DNA from: Oscillospiraceae bacterium
GTDB taxonomy: Bacteria; Bacillota; Clostridia; Oscillospirales; Oscillospiraceae
Assembly (NCBI GenBank): GCA_902790375.1
Contig: CADARY010000005.1
Location: 1 to 64,000, forward strand
Direction of reading: 5' to 3'
Length of the DNA stretch: 64,000 bases
Shown: positions 8,142-16,534 of the stretch, in pieces
How the letters are laid out: each line of letters starts with the position of its first letter
How positions within the stretch are numbered: the first letter of the stretch is position 1
Notes under the pieces: generated by a model
The model's input: the letters and a program-made list of their open reading frames with translations, nothing else
Databases searched by the model: none
What the model was told of the DNA's origin: nothing
Program-made: the position numbers and the translations under genes

Positions 8142-8519
8142 ATGGATTTCAACAAAATCATCAACTATGCCGTAGAGTGCGTTACAAAGAACTACGCAAA
8201 CTTCAATGGCCGCGCAAGACGCGCCGAATACTGGAGCTACACCCTCTGCACCGCTGTGATCAGCCTGGTGATCAGCGGGCTGTATCAGGCCACCGGCAGC
8301 TCCGTCTTCAACATCCTGTCTATCATCGTCTCCCTGGGGCTGCTTGTCCCCGGCATTGCGGTGGCGTGGCGCCGCCTGCATGACATCGGCAAGCCCGGCG
8401 CATGGTACTTCCTCGGTCTGATCCCCGTTGTCGGCTGGATCGTCCTGATCTACTGGTTCTGCCAGGAGGGCGTCTCGGGAGCAAACGAGTTCGGCCCCGA
8501 CCCCAAGCAGAATGACTGA
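8142..8519 (+). CDS. DUF805 family inner membrane protein
   Basis: 125 residues from the ATG at 8142, which has AAAGGAG at proper spacing; an in-frame ATG 18 nt upstream is less well placed. The DUF805 signatures are present: GRARRAEYW near residue 24, WRRLHDIGKPGAWYF near 76, and a final GANEFGPDP. Three to four hydrophobic helices are visible. The family is widespread in bacteria (YhaH-like) with no established biochemical role. The gene has its own promoter and terminator. Confidence 0.9.
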   Translation: MDFNKIINYAVECVTKNYANFNGRARRAEYWSYTLCTAVISLVISGLYQATGSSVFNILSIIVSLGLLVPGIAVAWRRLHDIGKPGAWYFLGLIPVVGWIVLIYWFCQEGVSGANEFGPDPKQND

Positions 8520-8532
8520 GCGAACATAAAAG

Positions 8533-8562
8533 CGACCGTTCCAACGGGAACGGCCGTTTTTT
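8533..8562 (+). terminator. Terminator after the DUF805 gene
   Basis: CCGTTCC / GGAACGG stem (8536-8542, 8547-8553) extended by a mismatch and two more pairs, AACG loop, then six T at 8557-8562. Confidence 0.85.
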
Positions 8563-8578
8563 ATGTCCTTATGCACCT

Positions 8579-8689
8579 TTAATCAAGCCCCTTCATGCGG
8601 CGCTTATCGGCGTACATGGCCTTGTTCTCGCGGCCTTTCGCGCACGGCGGAAGCTCCGTGCCGTCGTCAGGACGAAAACCGGCGCACGG
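8579..8689 (-). pseudogene. Remnant of a GGDEF (diguanylate cyclase-like) domain C-terminus
   Basis: On the minus strand, about 36 codons ending in TAA at 8579-8581 read GFRPDDGTELPP ... KAMYADKRRMKGLD. This matches the end of GGDEF domains (SAGF.P.DG..L then ADKAMYADKRRMKG). No GGDEF motif, start codon or ribosome binding site lies upstream; the frame runs into the Hpt promoter region. It is best read as a decayed 3' stub of a deleted signalling gene. The upstream limit is approximate. Confidence 0.55.
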
Positions 8690-8786
8690 ATGTTTTAGGC
8701 AAAAGCGGTAGACAAGCCGATGCGCTTGTAGTAAAATAAGGCTTATAGAATCGAAAACTGTTTTTACAGGAAACGAGAAGGAGGCA

Positions 8787-9137
8787 ATGGATTTGCTTAC
8801 AATGGAGAAGCTGCGCGAGTACGGCGCAAAGACGGACGAGGGGCTTGCCCGCTGCATCAATAACGAGGCGTTTTATTTCCGCATGGTCGGCCTTGCGGTG
8901 AAGGACGCAGGCTTTGCCAAACTCGAGGACGCGCTGAAGGCCGGGGATCTGGACGCTGCCTTCGCCGCGGCGCACGCGCTCAAGGGCGTGCTGGGAAACC
9001 TCGCGCTGGAACCCATGTACCGCCCGGCGTCAGAGCTGACAGAGCTTCTGCGGAACAAAACGCCCGCAGGCTGCGACGCCCTGCTGCGGGAAATCCTGGA
9101 ACAGCGCGCGAAGCTGGAGGCCCTGATCGCAGAGTGA
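8787..9137 (+). CDS. Stand-alone Hpt (histidine phosphotransfer) protein
   Basis: 116 residues with GGAGG upstream. It is all alpha-helical, with the phospho-acceptor motif AAHALKGVLGNLAL (around residues 51-64; the first His is the likely acceptor), as in Hpt domains of phosphorelays. No kinase or receiver is adjacent. The hybrid kinase at 31319-33868 has two receiver domains but no Hpt of its own, so it is one possible partner (inference). The gene lies beside the remnant of a GGDEF gene, suggesting a signalling locus that lost parts. A MITE follows directly. Confidence 0.85.
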   Translation: MDLLTMEKLREYGAKTDEGLARCINNEAFYFRMVGLAVKDAGFAKLEDALKAGDLDAAFAAAHALKGVLGNLALEPMYRPASELTELLRNKTPAGCDALLREILEQRAKLEALIAE

Positions 9138-9148
9138 GCGTTTCGTAT

Positions 9149-9256
9149 TAAGGCAACACCGCACAATCCGCCTTCGGCATCTCCTGGAAAATTTGTGCCC
9201 TGATTTCGTCACTTTTTCTTGAGGTACACAAAGTACATCTGCGAGGTATTGCCTTA
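9149..9256. mobile_element. MITE copy 1 (internally deleted, about 104 bp)
   Basis: Element body 9151-9254, bounded by AGGCAACACCGCACAATCC on the left and GGTATTGCCT on the right, and flanked on both sides by TA (9149-9150, 9255-9256). Read in reverse it is near-identical to the right half of the 227-bp copy at 16603-16829 (shared TGTACCTCAAGAAAAAG and AAATCAGGGCACAAATTTTC). It carries no ORF. The TA flanks would fit a Tc1/mariner (IS630)-type target duplication. Confidence 0.75.
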
Positions 9257-9284
9257 AGAATTATTCAGGAAAAGTGTGCTGTTT

Positions 9285-9313
9285 TTGTGACAGTTTCTGT
9301 GATACAATATAAT
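9285..9313 (+). promoter_or_regulatory. Promoter for the double-glycine leader protein pair
   Basis: TTGTGA (9285-9290), 17-bp spacer, TATAAT (9308-9313). It lies just downstream of MITE copy 1, about 65 nt before the first gene. Confidence 0.75.
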
Positions 9314-9378
9314 CGTAGGCGGAAAGAACAAATGAAGCACCTGGGCGTGCCGCGAACATGAAGAAGGAGATGCAGAAT

Positions 9379-9822
9379 ATGACCGAAAAGAAAAAAATGA
9401 AAGCGCTGGATGACGATTCTCTGGAAGCCGTGGCCGGCGGCGCGGAGGGCGTCACGCTTACGGGCTCGGGCAGCTTTATGTCCAACACCGGCACAAGCCT
9501 GAACATCGTTGTCAACTGGTACGCCGGCATTGACATGTACGGCAACCACGGCCTGCTGATCAACGTGAGCGCGACCTCGGGCAACCTGGTGGCGGGCTCC
9601 CTCCTCAACGGCGTGGAGGTGACCGTCAACGGCATGTCCTACGCAGCAAGCAACAACCCCATCAATTACATGGGCGGCGGCATGACGACCAATATGCTCG
9701 CAAGCTTCACCGTCCCCAATGTCTACGGCAACGTGTCCATCACGGCGGTGTGGCACTTCAACGGCACCTATGGCGGCGTTCCCATCGGCAGCATCTATGC
9801 CAGCGGCATGGCAAGCGTCTGA
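9379..9822 (+). CDS. Putative exported protein with double-glycine (bacteriocin-type) leader
   Basis: 147 residues from the ATG at 9379, chosen because AAGGAG ends 9 nt upstream; in-frame ATGs at 9358 and 9370 lack a usable site. The N-terminus MTEKKKMKALDDDSLEAVAGGA ends in a GG-A motif typical of leaders cut by C39-peptidase ABC transporters. The following ~125 residues are rich in G, S, N, V and T (repeated NVS, GG, SVTV-like segments) and lack cysteine, as expected of a beta-rich secreted protein. No transporter, peptidase or modification enzyme is adjacent. It shares the leader type with the next gene, 29 nt downstream, likely one operon. Function unknown. Confidence 0.75.
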   Translation: MTEKKKMKALDDDSLEAVAGGAEGVTLTGSGSFMSNTGTSLNIVVNWYAGIDMYGNHGLLINVSATSGNLVAGSLLNGVEVTVNGMSYAASNNPINYMGGGMTTNMLASFTVPNVYGNVSITAVWHFNGTYGGVPIGSIYASGMASV

Positions 9823-9851
9823 TAATGAAGTTATAAGAAAGGACAGGAAAG

Positions 9852-10052
9852 ATGGAAAACAACGAGAAGATCAAGAGCTCCCTGCAGAACCTGGACGATG
9901 CGGCAGCGGCATCCGTGGCCGGCGGCGCGCATATCGACAAAGTGATCTGCTGCACCTGCGGTCGTGAAATCCACCTGAGCGGCCCGATGATGGGCCAGTA
10001 CTACAACAACAATATCTGCCCCATCTGCCACGGCAAGCTCAAAAGCTGGTAA
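9852..10052 (+). CDS. Small double-glycine-leader peptide with a zinc-ribbon-like core
   Basis: 66 residues. The leader MENNEKIKSSLQNLDDAAAASVAGG ends in the same V-A-G-G-A motif as the preceding gene. The 41-residue core has CCTCG and CPICHG knuckles about 24 residues apart, a CxxC...CxxC pattern that would bind zinc or form disulfides, plus a YYNNN loop. It may be a bacteriocin-like or signalling peptide or an NHLP/Nif11-style precursor. No maturation gene is adjacent, so processing by an enzyme elsewhere is inferred. The ribosome binding site (AGGAAAG) is weaker than that of its neighbours. Confidence 0.7.
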   Translation: MENNEKIKSSLQNLDDAAAASVAGGAHIDKVICCTCGREIHLSGPMMGQYYNNNICPICHGKLKSW

Positions 10053-10062
10053 GCAGGAAAGT

Positions 10063-10108
10063 AAAAGGCCGAATGGGTCGATCTCCGGATCGACCCATTC
10101 GGCCTTTT
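10063..10108. terminator. Bidirectional terminator, 21-bp perfect stem
   Basis: Arms 10063-10083 and 10088-10108 are perfectly complementary with a TCCG loop. The stem begins AAAAGGCC and ends GGCCTTTT, giving T tails on both strands. It serves the leader-peptide operon (+) and the EAL signalling gene (-). Confidence 0.92.
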
Positions 10109-10120
10109 GATTTGTATGGT

Positions 10121-13100
10121 TCAGCTCCTGCTCTTCTTCCGCTCCTTCATGGCCCGGACGCCGACGACCAGCTTTTCATCGCCGTGCTCCTTGAACGAGG
10201 CCACCTTCAGCTGCACGGGCAGGACCTTGCCGCCGATCATCAGACGGTACTGGATGCTGAAGGAACCGTGCTCCCGCAGCTCACGCAGGATGTTCTCCTT
10301 TGAGAAGTGTTCGAGGAACATGTCCAGATCCTCGGGATAGATCACGTTCCTTGCGTCGATCACTGCCTGCCTGAAGAAATCGCTCCCGGTTTTCGCGGCG
10401 CTGAGACTGTTGAAATCGTCGGTGGAGTCGTTTTCCACATATTGCCCGCTCACGGGGTCCACGGTGTAGAGGCTCAGATATCCGTCCGTGAGGGCCATGA
10501 GACGCACCATGGTGTCCCGATCCTTCTGCAGCGCGTCCTGAAGCTCCTTCTGCTTCATCTGGGAGTCGATGATGCTGATGCCGATGATGATACGGTTGCC
10601 GCCCGACATGCGGGTGATCTTCATGTTGACGTACAGGGGCTCGCCCGTGTCGATCAGGCGGTAGGTGGCGGTAAACACGCCCTGCCTGTCGAGCTCCTGC
10701 AGGATATTCTCCTTGGAGAACCAGGTCAGGAAGGCTGCCCTGTCCTCCTCGTAGATCCGGGTCATGGTGTCGCGCTTGGCCGAGGCGAAAAAGTCCGTCC
10801 CGTGGCGCTCAACGGCAAGCTCCTCGCCGCCGACCCGGGAAGTGTATTCGATGAACTCGTCCGTATCCAGATTCACCACGTAGATATTATAGTAGTCTGC
10901 GGCCAGGGACCGGGCAATGTCAGCATAAGTGGTGCTCTCATCCGGGGCCGATATGGAGAGGATCGCCACAGCCACCGCTGTGGCGCCGTTGACGGGATTT
11001 CGCCCGATGGGATTGATGAAGGTGTGGATGCTGTAGCCGTTTGACAGCTTCCCATCGTACAGGGCGCGGCTGCCGTCGGCACAGCACTGGCGCACCCGAT
11101 CCATGAACGCGGAGCCGGAGCCGCCCGGATACACCGGGTAGCCGCAGGGCTGATCCTCGAGCTGGAAGGAGAAGTTCTTCTTCATGAAGTCGCGGTAAGC
11201 CTGGTTTGTACGGACATAGCAGACGTCGTTTTCCCGCACCTCCATGATCCCGGCAGGCAGGGTGTCGAAATAATCCTGCCGCGACTTCTCCTTGTTGGCG
11301 ATCATCGAAATGGCATAGAGGTTTACACGGCCGATGGAGGCGTAGTATTCCGACTCCTCCGGATTTTCAAAGCCGATCTGGATGCCCTTGCGGTAGCGTT
11401 CCAGGATCTCCTCATAGGGGATGGGCTTGCAGTAATAGAAGCCCTGCAGCTTGCTGCAGCCGATCTCCCGCAGAAACTCCACCTCCTCGGCACTCTCGAC
11501 GCCCTCGCAGATGGTGTCAAGGCCGAGGTCAATGGCCATGCGCACGAGATCGGTCAGGATGGTCTTGCTCTCCTTGCCCTCGCTGAAGTTCTTCATAAAG
11601 CGCATGTCAAACTTGAGAAGGTCGAAGTGGATCTCCTGCAGCACATCGAGGGAGGAATAGCCGCTGCCGAAATCGTCCATCCAGACCTGGAAGCCCAGCG
11701 CCTGGAAGCGGCGCACCTGCTCCTTCATGAAGTCGAAGTCGCTGCCGATGATGCTCTCGGTGATCTCGATGGTGAGCCTGTCGTGGGCGATGCCGGCGGC
11801 GTCCACCCGGCGGCGGATCTCCTCCACGATATCGCAGGCGTCAAAATCTGCCCGCGAAAGGTTCAGCGAATGGGGCACAACGCGAAGTCCGTCTGCCTCC
11901 AGCGCTTTCATCTTTTTCAGGATCTGATCGAGCACGTAGAGATCCAGCTTGTAGATGAGCCGGGACTTTTCCAGCACCGGGATGAAGATACCGGGGGACA
12001 GGACCCCGCGCTCCGGGTCGATCCAGCGCGAGAGCGCCTCCTCATCACAGACGCGGCCGTTGACCGCACGGATGATGGGCTGATAGTAAACCTTGATCCA
12101 ATGCTCGGCCAGGGCCTGGTCCAGATGCCTCGTGATGTAGCGCTCCCCGTCGAGCTGGGCGAGCATGCCGCTGTCAAAGGCGTAGAAACCGGATTCAAAG
12201 GAGCCCCGGTGCTTGTCGCAGGCATATTTGGCGCGGTCGCAGGCAATGCTCACGTTCACGGGCTCAGTGCTGTCGTGATAGATACCCGCCCGGATCGGCA
12301 GGCTCTTACCGCCGTTTGCGCCCTCACAGTCGCGGAAAACGGCCTGCAGCTTTTCCTCCAGCCCGTCCTCCGCGCACACGACGGCAAAATGATCCTCGCT
12401 GAAGCGGCAAACGCACTGCTCCCCAAAGTGGCGCATCAGAATCTGCCCCACGTCATACAGGAGCTTGTCGCCCTCTTCAAAGCCGTACTGGCGGTTATAA
12501 TGCTTCATGCCCACAAGGTCAAAGTAGAGCATGACCGAGGCCTTGCCCTCGTCGCTCAGACGCTTGCGCTCGGCTGTGGCGAGCTTGAAGAAGTGACGCA
12601 TGTTCGGCAGACCCGTCATCGTGTCGGTGTTGATGCGGCGGTTGAGGTCGGCGATATAGTCTTTGATCTGGTCGCGCATGCGGATAAAGGCCTGGGTGAG
12701 CTGGCCGATCTCGTCCCTGGCGCGGTAATCCAGCGCCACATCGTAATCAGCCTCGGCAAGACGCCGTGACGCGGCGGTGAGCTTCTGCAGCGGGGAGGTA
12801 ACGATGCCCATGACCAGCATGACCAGCGCCGCCGACACGGCGAGCGCGATCAGCGTGATGAGCGCAATGCTGCGGTTAAGCCGCAGCCAGGAGGCGTTGA
12901 TCTCCCGGACCGGGGCGTTGATGACGAGCTTCGTCCCGTTGCGCAGGGTGGAGAAGGACATCTGCCGCTCCTCGCCGTTTGCCATATAGCGGATCAGCGC
13001 GTCGCCGCTGTTCTCGTTTTGCAGCAGCTCCTTGGACAGATTGGAGAGGGAGGGAACGTCGCCCGGCTCCAGCTCAGGGTGATAGAGGACGTGCCCTTCG

Positions 13101-13855
13101 GTATCGAAGAGGCTGGCAAAGCCCGTATCATAGACTCGCACCGAGCGCACATGGGAGATCAGGAGCTCCTGCGGGATATCCATGCCGAGAATCCCGATCA
13201 GGGTGCCGGTGCTGTAGATCGGCACAAGGTAGGAGCTCGTCTGCAGCTCCCCCAGAAAATGCGCCGAGTACGGCCCCACCCAGGAGGGGCGCCCGCGCTG
13301 GATAGGCGTAAAGTACCAGGTGTTGTGCATGAGATCCGTCGGGTCCAGTGTGCGCGCATCCAGTGGCGGCTGGGCGACAAAGCCGGCCTTGCCCACGCGG
13401 GAGTAGAAAAAGCCATGCACCGTCTCGCTGATTTCGGGATTGATGCAGTAATAATAGGTTATAATCCCGTTGGTGTGGCTTGCGGCGCTCTGAAAGGTGT
13501 GCAGAACGCTCTCGCAGTGCCTGGAGATATAGGCGTCGAGACGCGCGGTCTGCTCGGGAGTGCGCTTGTCCGGCCCGGCGCTGCTGCCGGCGGCGCCGCA
13601 CTCCACCAGGACCAGGCTGTCCAGAGAGTCTGCCGCCAGGTTGGCTGTGAGGTTTACCGCCTGCTCCACATTCGAGAAGTAGTCGTTGAGTTTGTCCTTT
13701 GTGTTCTCACCGATCAGGCGCATTGTCTCCACCGAGCGCCGCTCCGCTTCTTCACGGGTCGAGGGAGCGCTTGCCGAGACGATCGCAAAGATGGCAACGA
13801 GGATCGCGGCGACGGTGATCGCCGTGATCTTAAAGCGGATGGAATGCAGTTTCAT
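10121..13855 (-). CDS. Cache-HAMP-GGDEF(degenerate)-EAL-PAS cyclic-di-GMP signalling protein
   Basis: 1,244 residues. In order: membrane helix (about 8-27), extracytoplasmic Cache-like sensor (about 30-325), second helix (about 328-351), HAMP, a GGDEF domain (about 415-570) whose signature is FSEDHF instead of GGDEF, an EAL domain (about 590-835), then PAS-like segments to the end, including two clearly related repeats (both contain FSKENIL.EL). The EAL residues look intact: EAL at about 603, SLNLSRADF, TIEITES, DDFGSGYSSL, LLKFD and a final EGVES...LQGFYYCKP. It should therefore be a c-di-GMP phosphodiesterase with a non-catalytic, perhaps GTP-sensing, GGDEF. Its start lies 5 nt after the stop of the solute-binding lipoprotein gene, so both are one operon. 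Confidence 0.9.
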   Translation of the reverse strand: MKLHSIRFKITAITVAAILVAIFAIVSASAPSTREEAERRSVETMRLIGENTKDKLNDYFSNVEQAVNLTANLAADSLDSLVLVECGAAGSSAGPDKRTPEQTARLDAYISRHCESVLHTFQSAASHTNGIITYYYCINPEISETVHGFFYSRVGKAGFVAQPPLDARTLDPTDLMHNTWYFTPIQRGRPSWVGPYSAHFLGELQTSSYLVPIYSTGTLIGILGMDIPQELLISHVRSVRVYDTGFASLFDTEGHVLYHPELEPGDVPSLSNLSKELLQNENSGDALIRYMANGEERQMSFSTLRNGTKLVINAPVREINASWLRLNRSIALITLIALAVSAALVMLVMGIVTSPLQKLTAASRRLAEADYDVALDYRARDEIGQLTQAFIRMRDQIKDYIADLNRRINTDTMTGLPNMRHFFKLATAERKRLSDEGKASVMLYFDLVGMKHYNRQYGFEEGDKLLYDVGQILMRHFGEQCVCRFSEDHFAVVCAEDGLEEKLQAVFRDCEGANGGKSLPIRAGIYHDSTEPVNVSIACDRAKYACDKHRGSFESGFYAFDSGMLAQLDGERYITRHLDQALAEHWIKVYYQPIIRAVNGRVCDEEALSRWIDPERGVLSPGIFIPVLEKSRLIYKLDLYVLDQILKKMKALEADGLRVVPHSLNLSRADFDACDIVEEIRRRVDAAGIAHDRLTIEITESIIGSDFDFMKEQVRRFQALGFQVWMDDFGSGYSSLDVLQEIHFDLLKFDMRFMKNFSEGKESKTILTDLVRMAIDLGLDTICEGVESAEEVEFLREIGCSKLQGFYYCKPIPYEEILERYRKGIQIGFENPEESEYYASIGRVNLYAISMIANKEKSRQDYFDTLPAGIMEVRENDVCYVRTNQAYRDFMKKNFSFQLEDQPCGYPVYPGGSGSAFMDRVRQCCADGSRALYDGKLSNGYSIHTFINPIGRNPVNGATAVAVAILSISAPDESTTYADIARSLAADYYNIYVVNLDTDEFIEYTSRVGGEELAVERHGTDFFASAKRDTMTRIYEEDRAAFLTWFSKENILQELDRQGVFTATYRLIDTGEPLYVNMKITRMSGGNRIIIGISIIDSQMKQKELQDALQKDRDTMVRLMALTDGYLSLYTVDPVSGQYVENDSTDDFNSLSAAKTGSDFFRQAVIDARNVIYPEDLDMFLEHFSKENILRELREHGSFSIQYRLMIGGKVLPVQLKVASFKEHGDEKLVVGVRAMKERKKSRS

Positions 13856-13860
13856 CGTCT

Positions 13861-15516
13861 TCAGGCCTCCTTGATGGACATCTCCCGGTATTTGTTCTTG
13901 ACAGAACCGTTCCAGGAGGCTTGAAAGCCTTCAAGGCGCGGCGAGATAACATAGGTGTAAAACCGGGAGAACAGCGGGATCCAGGCGGCGTCCTCCTGCA
14001 CAATGATCTGCTCAAGCGCCCGGTATTCCGCAATGCGCGCGTTCGCGTCCGGGATAACGCGGGCCTTACGCACACGCTCCATGATCTCCTCGCGCGGGTA
14101 GCAGAGAGAGCGGAAGCGGGTGTTTTGCGCATTGCCGAAGAAGGTATAGAAGAAATTGTCGGGGTCGTTGAAGTCAGCGGTCCAGGTGGCCGAGTAACAG
14201 GTCATCTCTCCGCTCTTTCGCTGGCGCATGAATTCGCTGTCGGGGAGCGTTTCGATCTCGGTGTGCACGCCGATCTTTTCCCACAGGGAGGCGCAGGCCC
14301 GCAGCAGGGTCATCTCCCGGAGGGTGGAGGCCGCGCTTGCGCTGAGCTTCAGGAAAAAGCCGCCGGGATACCCCGCCTCCTTGAGCAGCTCCTTTGCCTC
14401 CTCGGGATCATAGGGAATCTCCGGCAGGGCCGGATTGAAGCCGTACACGCCGTGGGGAAGAATGCCGTTTTCAAGAAAGCCCCGGCCGATATAGGCAGCG
14501 TCCAGCAGCAGCGACCGATTCAGCGCAAGCTGCAGCGCCTTTCTCACGCGCGCGTCGTCCAGCGGGGGGATGGACTCGTTGAGGGCAATGTAGGTGGTGC
14601 TGATGCGGTGCACGGTATGGAGCCTGTCCTGATAGATGTCCCCGTGCAGGAAAAACTCGGAGGCGTTGCCCACATCGTCCAGATTCAAAAGATCCAGTCC
14701 GCCCTGCTCGAACAGCAGGCGGATCTCCTCCGCGTCCGTCATGAAGCGCAGGTCCAGACCCGCGCAGCGGGGCGGCCCCTGCCAGCAGTCCTCGTTTGCC
14801 GTGAGCAGCATGCCCTTGCCGGACTCCCAGCTCTTGAGGATGAAGGAGCCGGTCCCGATCGTCCATTCCGGCGCAAGCCCGAAGCGCTCTCCGGCCTTGC
14901 GCATGGTCTCTTCATCCAGGATCGAGGCGCCCGGCATCGAAAGGCAGGCGAGGAAGCCTTCAAACGGCTCGGTGAGCGTGATAACAAAAGTCAGCTCGTC
15001 AAGGACCTCAAAGCCCGCGAGCGTCTCCGTCTCTCCGGCCTCGAGCGCGGCCGCGCCCTCTATAATATCCGCGATGTCCCGGTTGCAGGACTCCGGATGG
15101 GTGAGCAGGCGCGTGAAGGTATACTGCACGTCAGACGCGGTCAGGGGAGAGCCGTTGCTGAAACGCACCCCCTCGCGCAGATGGAAGGTATAGGCACGGT
15201 GGTCGGGGGAGAGCTCCCAGCGTTCTGCCAGCTCCGGCAGGATCATAGCGTTTCCGGCGTCGTCATTCTCCATGCTCACCAGGCGGTTGAACACGTTCTG
15301 CGCGATGGTGTAGTGGATGGAGGTACACTGGAAATCCACGGTGTCCGGTTCATCCTCAATGCTGATCAGATAGCGGGAGAGGTCCGGCTCCGCTGCCTCC
15401 TGCACAGGGTCCGGCGAGGCCGACACTCCGCTCTGGCACCCGGTGAAGAAGGTCGGGATCAGCGCGGCCGCCAAAAAGGCACAAAGCAGCTTTTTCAGGC
15501 TGTTATACATTTTCAT
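13861..15516 (-). CDS. Extracellular solute-binding lipoprotein, family 5 (peptide/oligopeptide type)
   Basis: 551 residues with AAGGAG upstream. A signal peptide ends in a lipobox (FFTGC, Cys around residue 27), followed by a bacterial SBP family 5 fold: IHYTIAQNVFNRLV, LPELAERWELSPDHRAYTFHLREGVRFSNGSPLTASDV, and IPLFSRFYTYVISPRLEGFQ near the end. Homologues bind peptides or related ligands for ABC uptake, but no permease or ATPase gene is present. The partner instead is the Cache/EAL sensor 5 nt downstream, so ligand reporting to c-di-GMP signalling is plausible (inference). Confidence 0.9.
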   Translation of the reverse strand: MKMYNSLKKLLCAFLAAALIPTFFTGCQSGVSASPDPVQEAAEPDLSRYLISIEDEPDTVDFQCTSIHYTIAQNVFNRLVSMENDDAGNAMILPELAERWELSPDHRAYTFHLREGVRFSNGSPLTASDVQYTFTRLLTHPESCNRDIADIIEGAAALEAGETETLAGFEVLDELTFVITLTEPFEGFLACLSMPGASILDEETMRKAGERFGLAPEWTIGTGSFILKSWESGKGMLLTANEDCWQGPPRCAGLDLRFMTDAEEIRLLFEQGGLDLLNLDDVGNASEFFLHGDIYQDRLHTVHRISTTYIALNESIPPLDDARVRKALQLALNRSLLLDAAYIGRGFLENGILPHGVYGFNPALPEIPYDPEEAKELLKEAGYPGGFFLKLSASAASTLREMTLLRACASLWEKIGVHTEIETLPDSEFMRQRKSGEMTCYSATWTADFNDPDNFFYTFFGNAQNTRFRSLCYPREEIMERVRKARVIPDANARIAEYRALEQIIVQEDAAWIPLFSRFYTYVISPRLEGFQASWNGSVKNKYREMSIKEA

Positions 15517-15584
15517 GGTCGCACACTCCTTTTGGATGAACTGTCTTTATCCCGCGTATTCGCAGTTTAAATGATACCAAATAT

Positions 15585-15613
15585 ATTATAATAGATTCCA
15601 GACTTTTCTTCAA
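15585..15613 (-). promoter_or_regulatory. Promoter for the SBP-EAL operon
   Basis: On the minus strand TTGAAG (15613-15608), 17-bp spacer, TATAAT (15590-15585), about 70 nt before the start codon and divergent from the XRE promoter. Confidence 0.7.
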
Positions 15614-15653
15614 GAAGCAATCGCAGGAAAAAACAGTTTTTCGGAAAGAAAAA

Positions 15654-15682
15654 TTGACAAATGCGGCAATACTTTGTATTAT
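15654..15682 (+). promoter_or_regulatory. Promoter for the XRE regulator
   Basis: TTGACA (15654-15659), 17-bp spacer, TATTAT (15677-15682), about 50 nt upstream of the start codon. Confidence 0.8.
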
Positions 15683-15733
15683 AAGATTATCAAATGCACA
15701 GAGGCTGACAGAATAAGGAAAGGGGATTTCAAA

Positions 15734-16327
15734 ATGAAGCTCAAGGAACTGCGTGAAAAGCACAAGCTCTCCCAGGCTGCGTTTGCAGGCACTCTCGGGG
15801 TGAGCGGCAAATCCATCTACCTGATTGAGGCGGGTAAAATGAAGCTCAGCAAAAAACTCTCCGACAAGATCGCCGAGGTCTATGGGGAGTTTATCGAGCC
15901 TGCCGAGAGGAAGACCAGAAAGACCGCCGCGAAGGTGGAGAAGAAGGCAGACAAGGCCGCCGCGGCCGCAGCCGAGGCGGTGCTGGATGCGGAAAAGAAG
16001 GGCGACAGGAGAAAGCGCCGGACAAAGGCTGCGGTTCAGGCCGACAAGCCCTCGGTCGAAATGACCACCGAGGCCCTGGCCGACATGGTGGAAAAGGGCG
16101 CCGGAAAGGCGCGCCGCGGCAGAAGGAAGCTCGAGGCAGCCGTGGTGGAAAAGGCCGCCGCGAAGCTGCTGCCGAAAATGGTGATCCAGTCTCCCCAGGG
16201 CGGCGAGATTTCACCCGAGGAGATCTATGCCAAGGTCGGCGAGGCCGATGCGATCTATGTGCGCGTGGACCAGAATAAGGCTTACTGGGTACGGGGCGAG
16301 GAGAACGGCGCCGTCGATCTCTGGTAA
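15734..16327 (+). CDS. XRE-family HTH protein with Ala/Lys linker and DUF6465-like tail
   Basis: 197 residues from the ATG at 15734 (AGGAAAGGGG upstream). Residues 1-55 form a helix-turn-helix: MKLKELREKHKLSQAAFAGTL then GVSGKSIYLIEAGKMKLS. Residues about 60-150 are a highly charged Ala/Lys/Arg-rich linker resembling histone-like tails. The last ~45 residues (ISPEEIYAKVGEADAIYVRV then AYWVRGEENGAVDLW) resemble the DUF6465 domain of clostridial proteins. It could be a DNA-associated regulator or nucleoid-type protein. Its divergent position suggests it might control the SBP-EAL operon, but no operator is proven. Confidence 0.8.
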   Translation: MKLKELREKHKLSQAAFAGTLGVSGKSIYLIEAGKMKLSKKLSDKIAEVYGEFIEPAERKTRKTAAKVEKKADKAAAAAAEAVLDAEKKGDRRKRRTKAAVQADKPSVEMTTEALADMVEKGAGKARRGRRKLEAAVVEKAAAKLLPKMVIQSPQGGEISPEEIYAKVGEADAIYVRVDQNKAYWVRGEENGAVDLW

Positions 16328-16403
16328 GGCAGCGCCGGATACACAGAGCGCGCAGCGGCGGGCCGGGGATCGCCCGAAATGAAACGCTGCAGGAATGAAA
16401 GAT

Positions 16404-16454
16404 GCGGGGCAAATTCGTACCGAGATGTAGCGTACGAATTTGCCCCGCTCTTTT
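16404..16454 (+). terminator. Terminator after the XRE gene
   Basis: 17-bp perfect stem (16404-16420 with 16432-16448) with an 11-nt loop, followed by TCTTTT. It starts about 75 nt past the stop codon. Confidence 0.85.
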
Positions 16455-16534
16455 GTGCGCCGGGGAGGCATCCCGATCCCGCGGCGCCCGCATTCGCAAT
16501 GAAATCATACAGGAGTTCACGGAGCCGGGATTTG

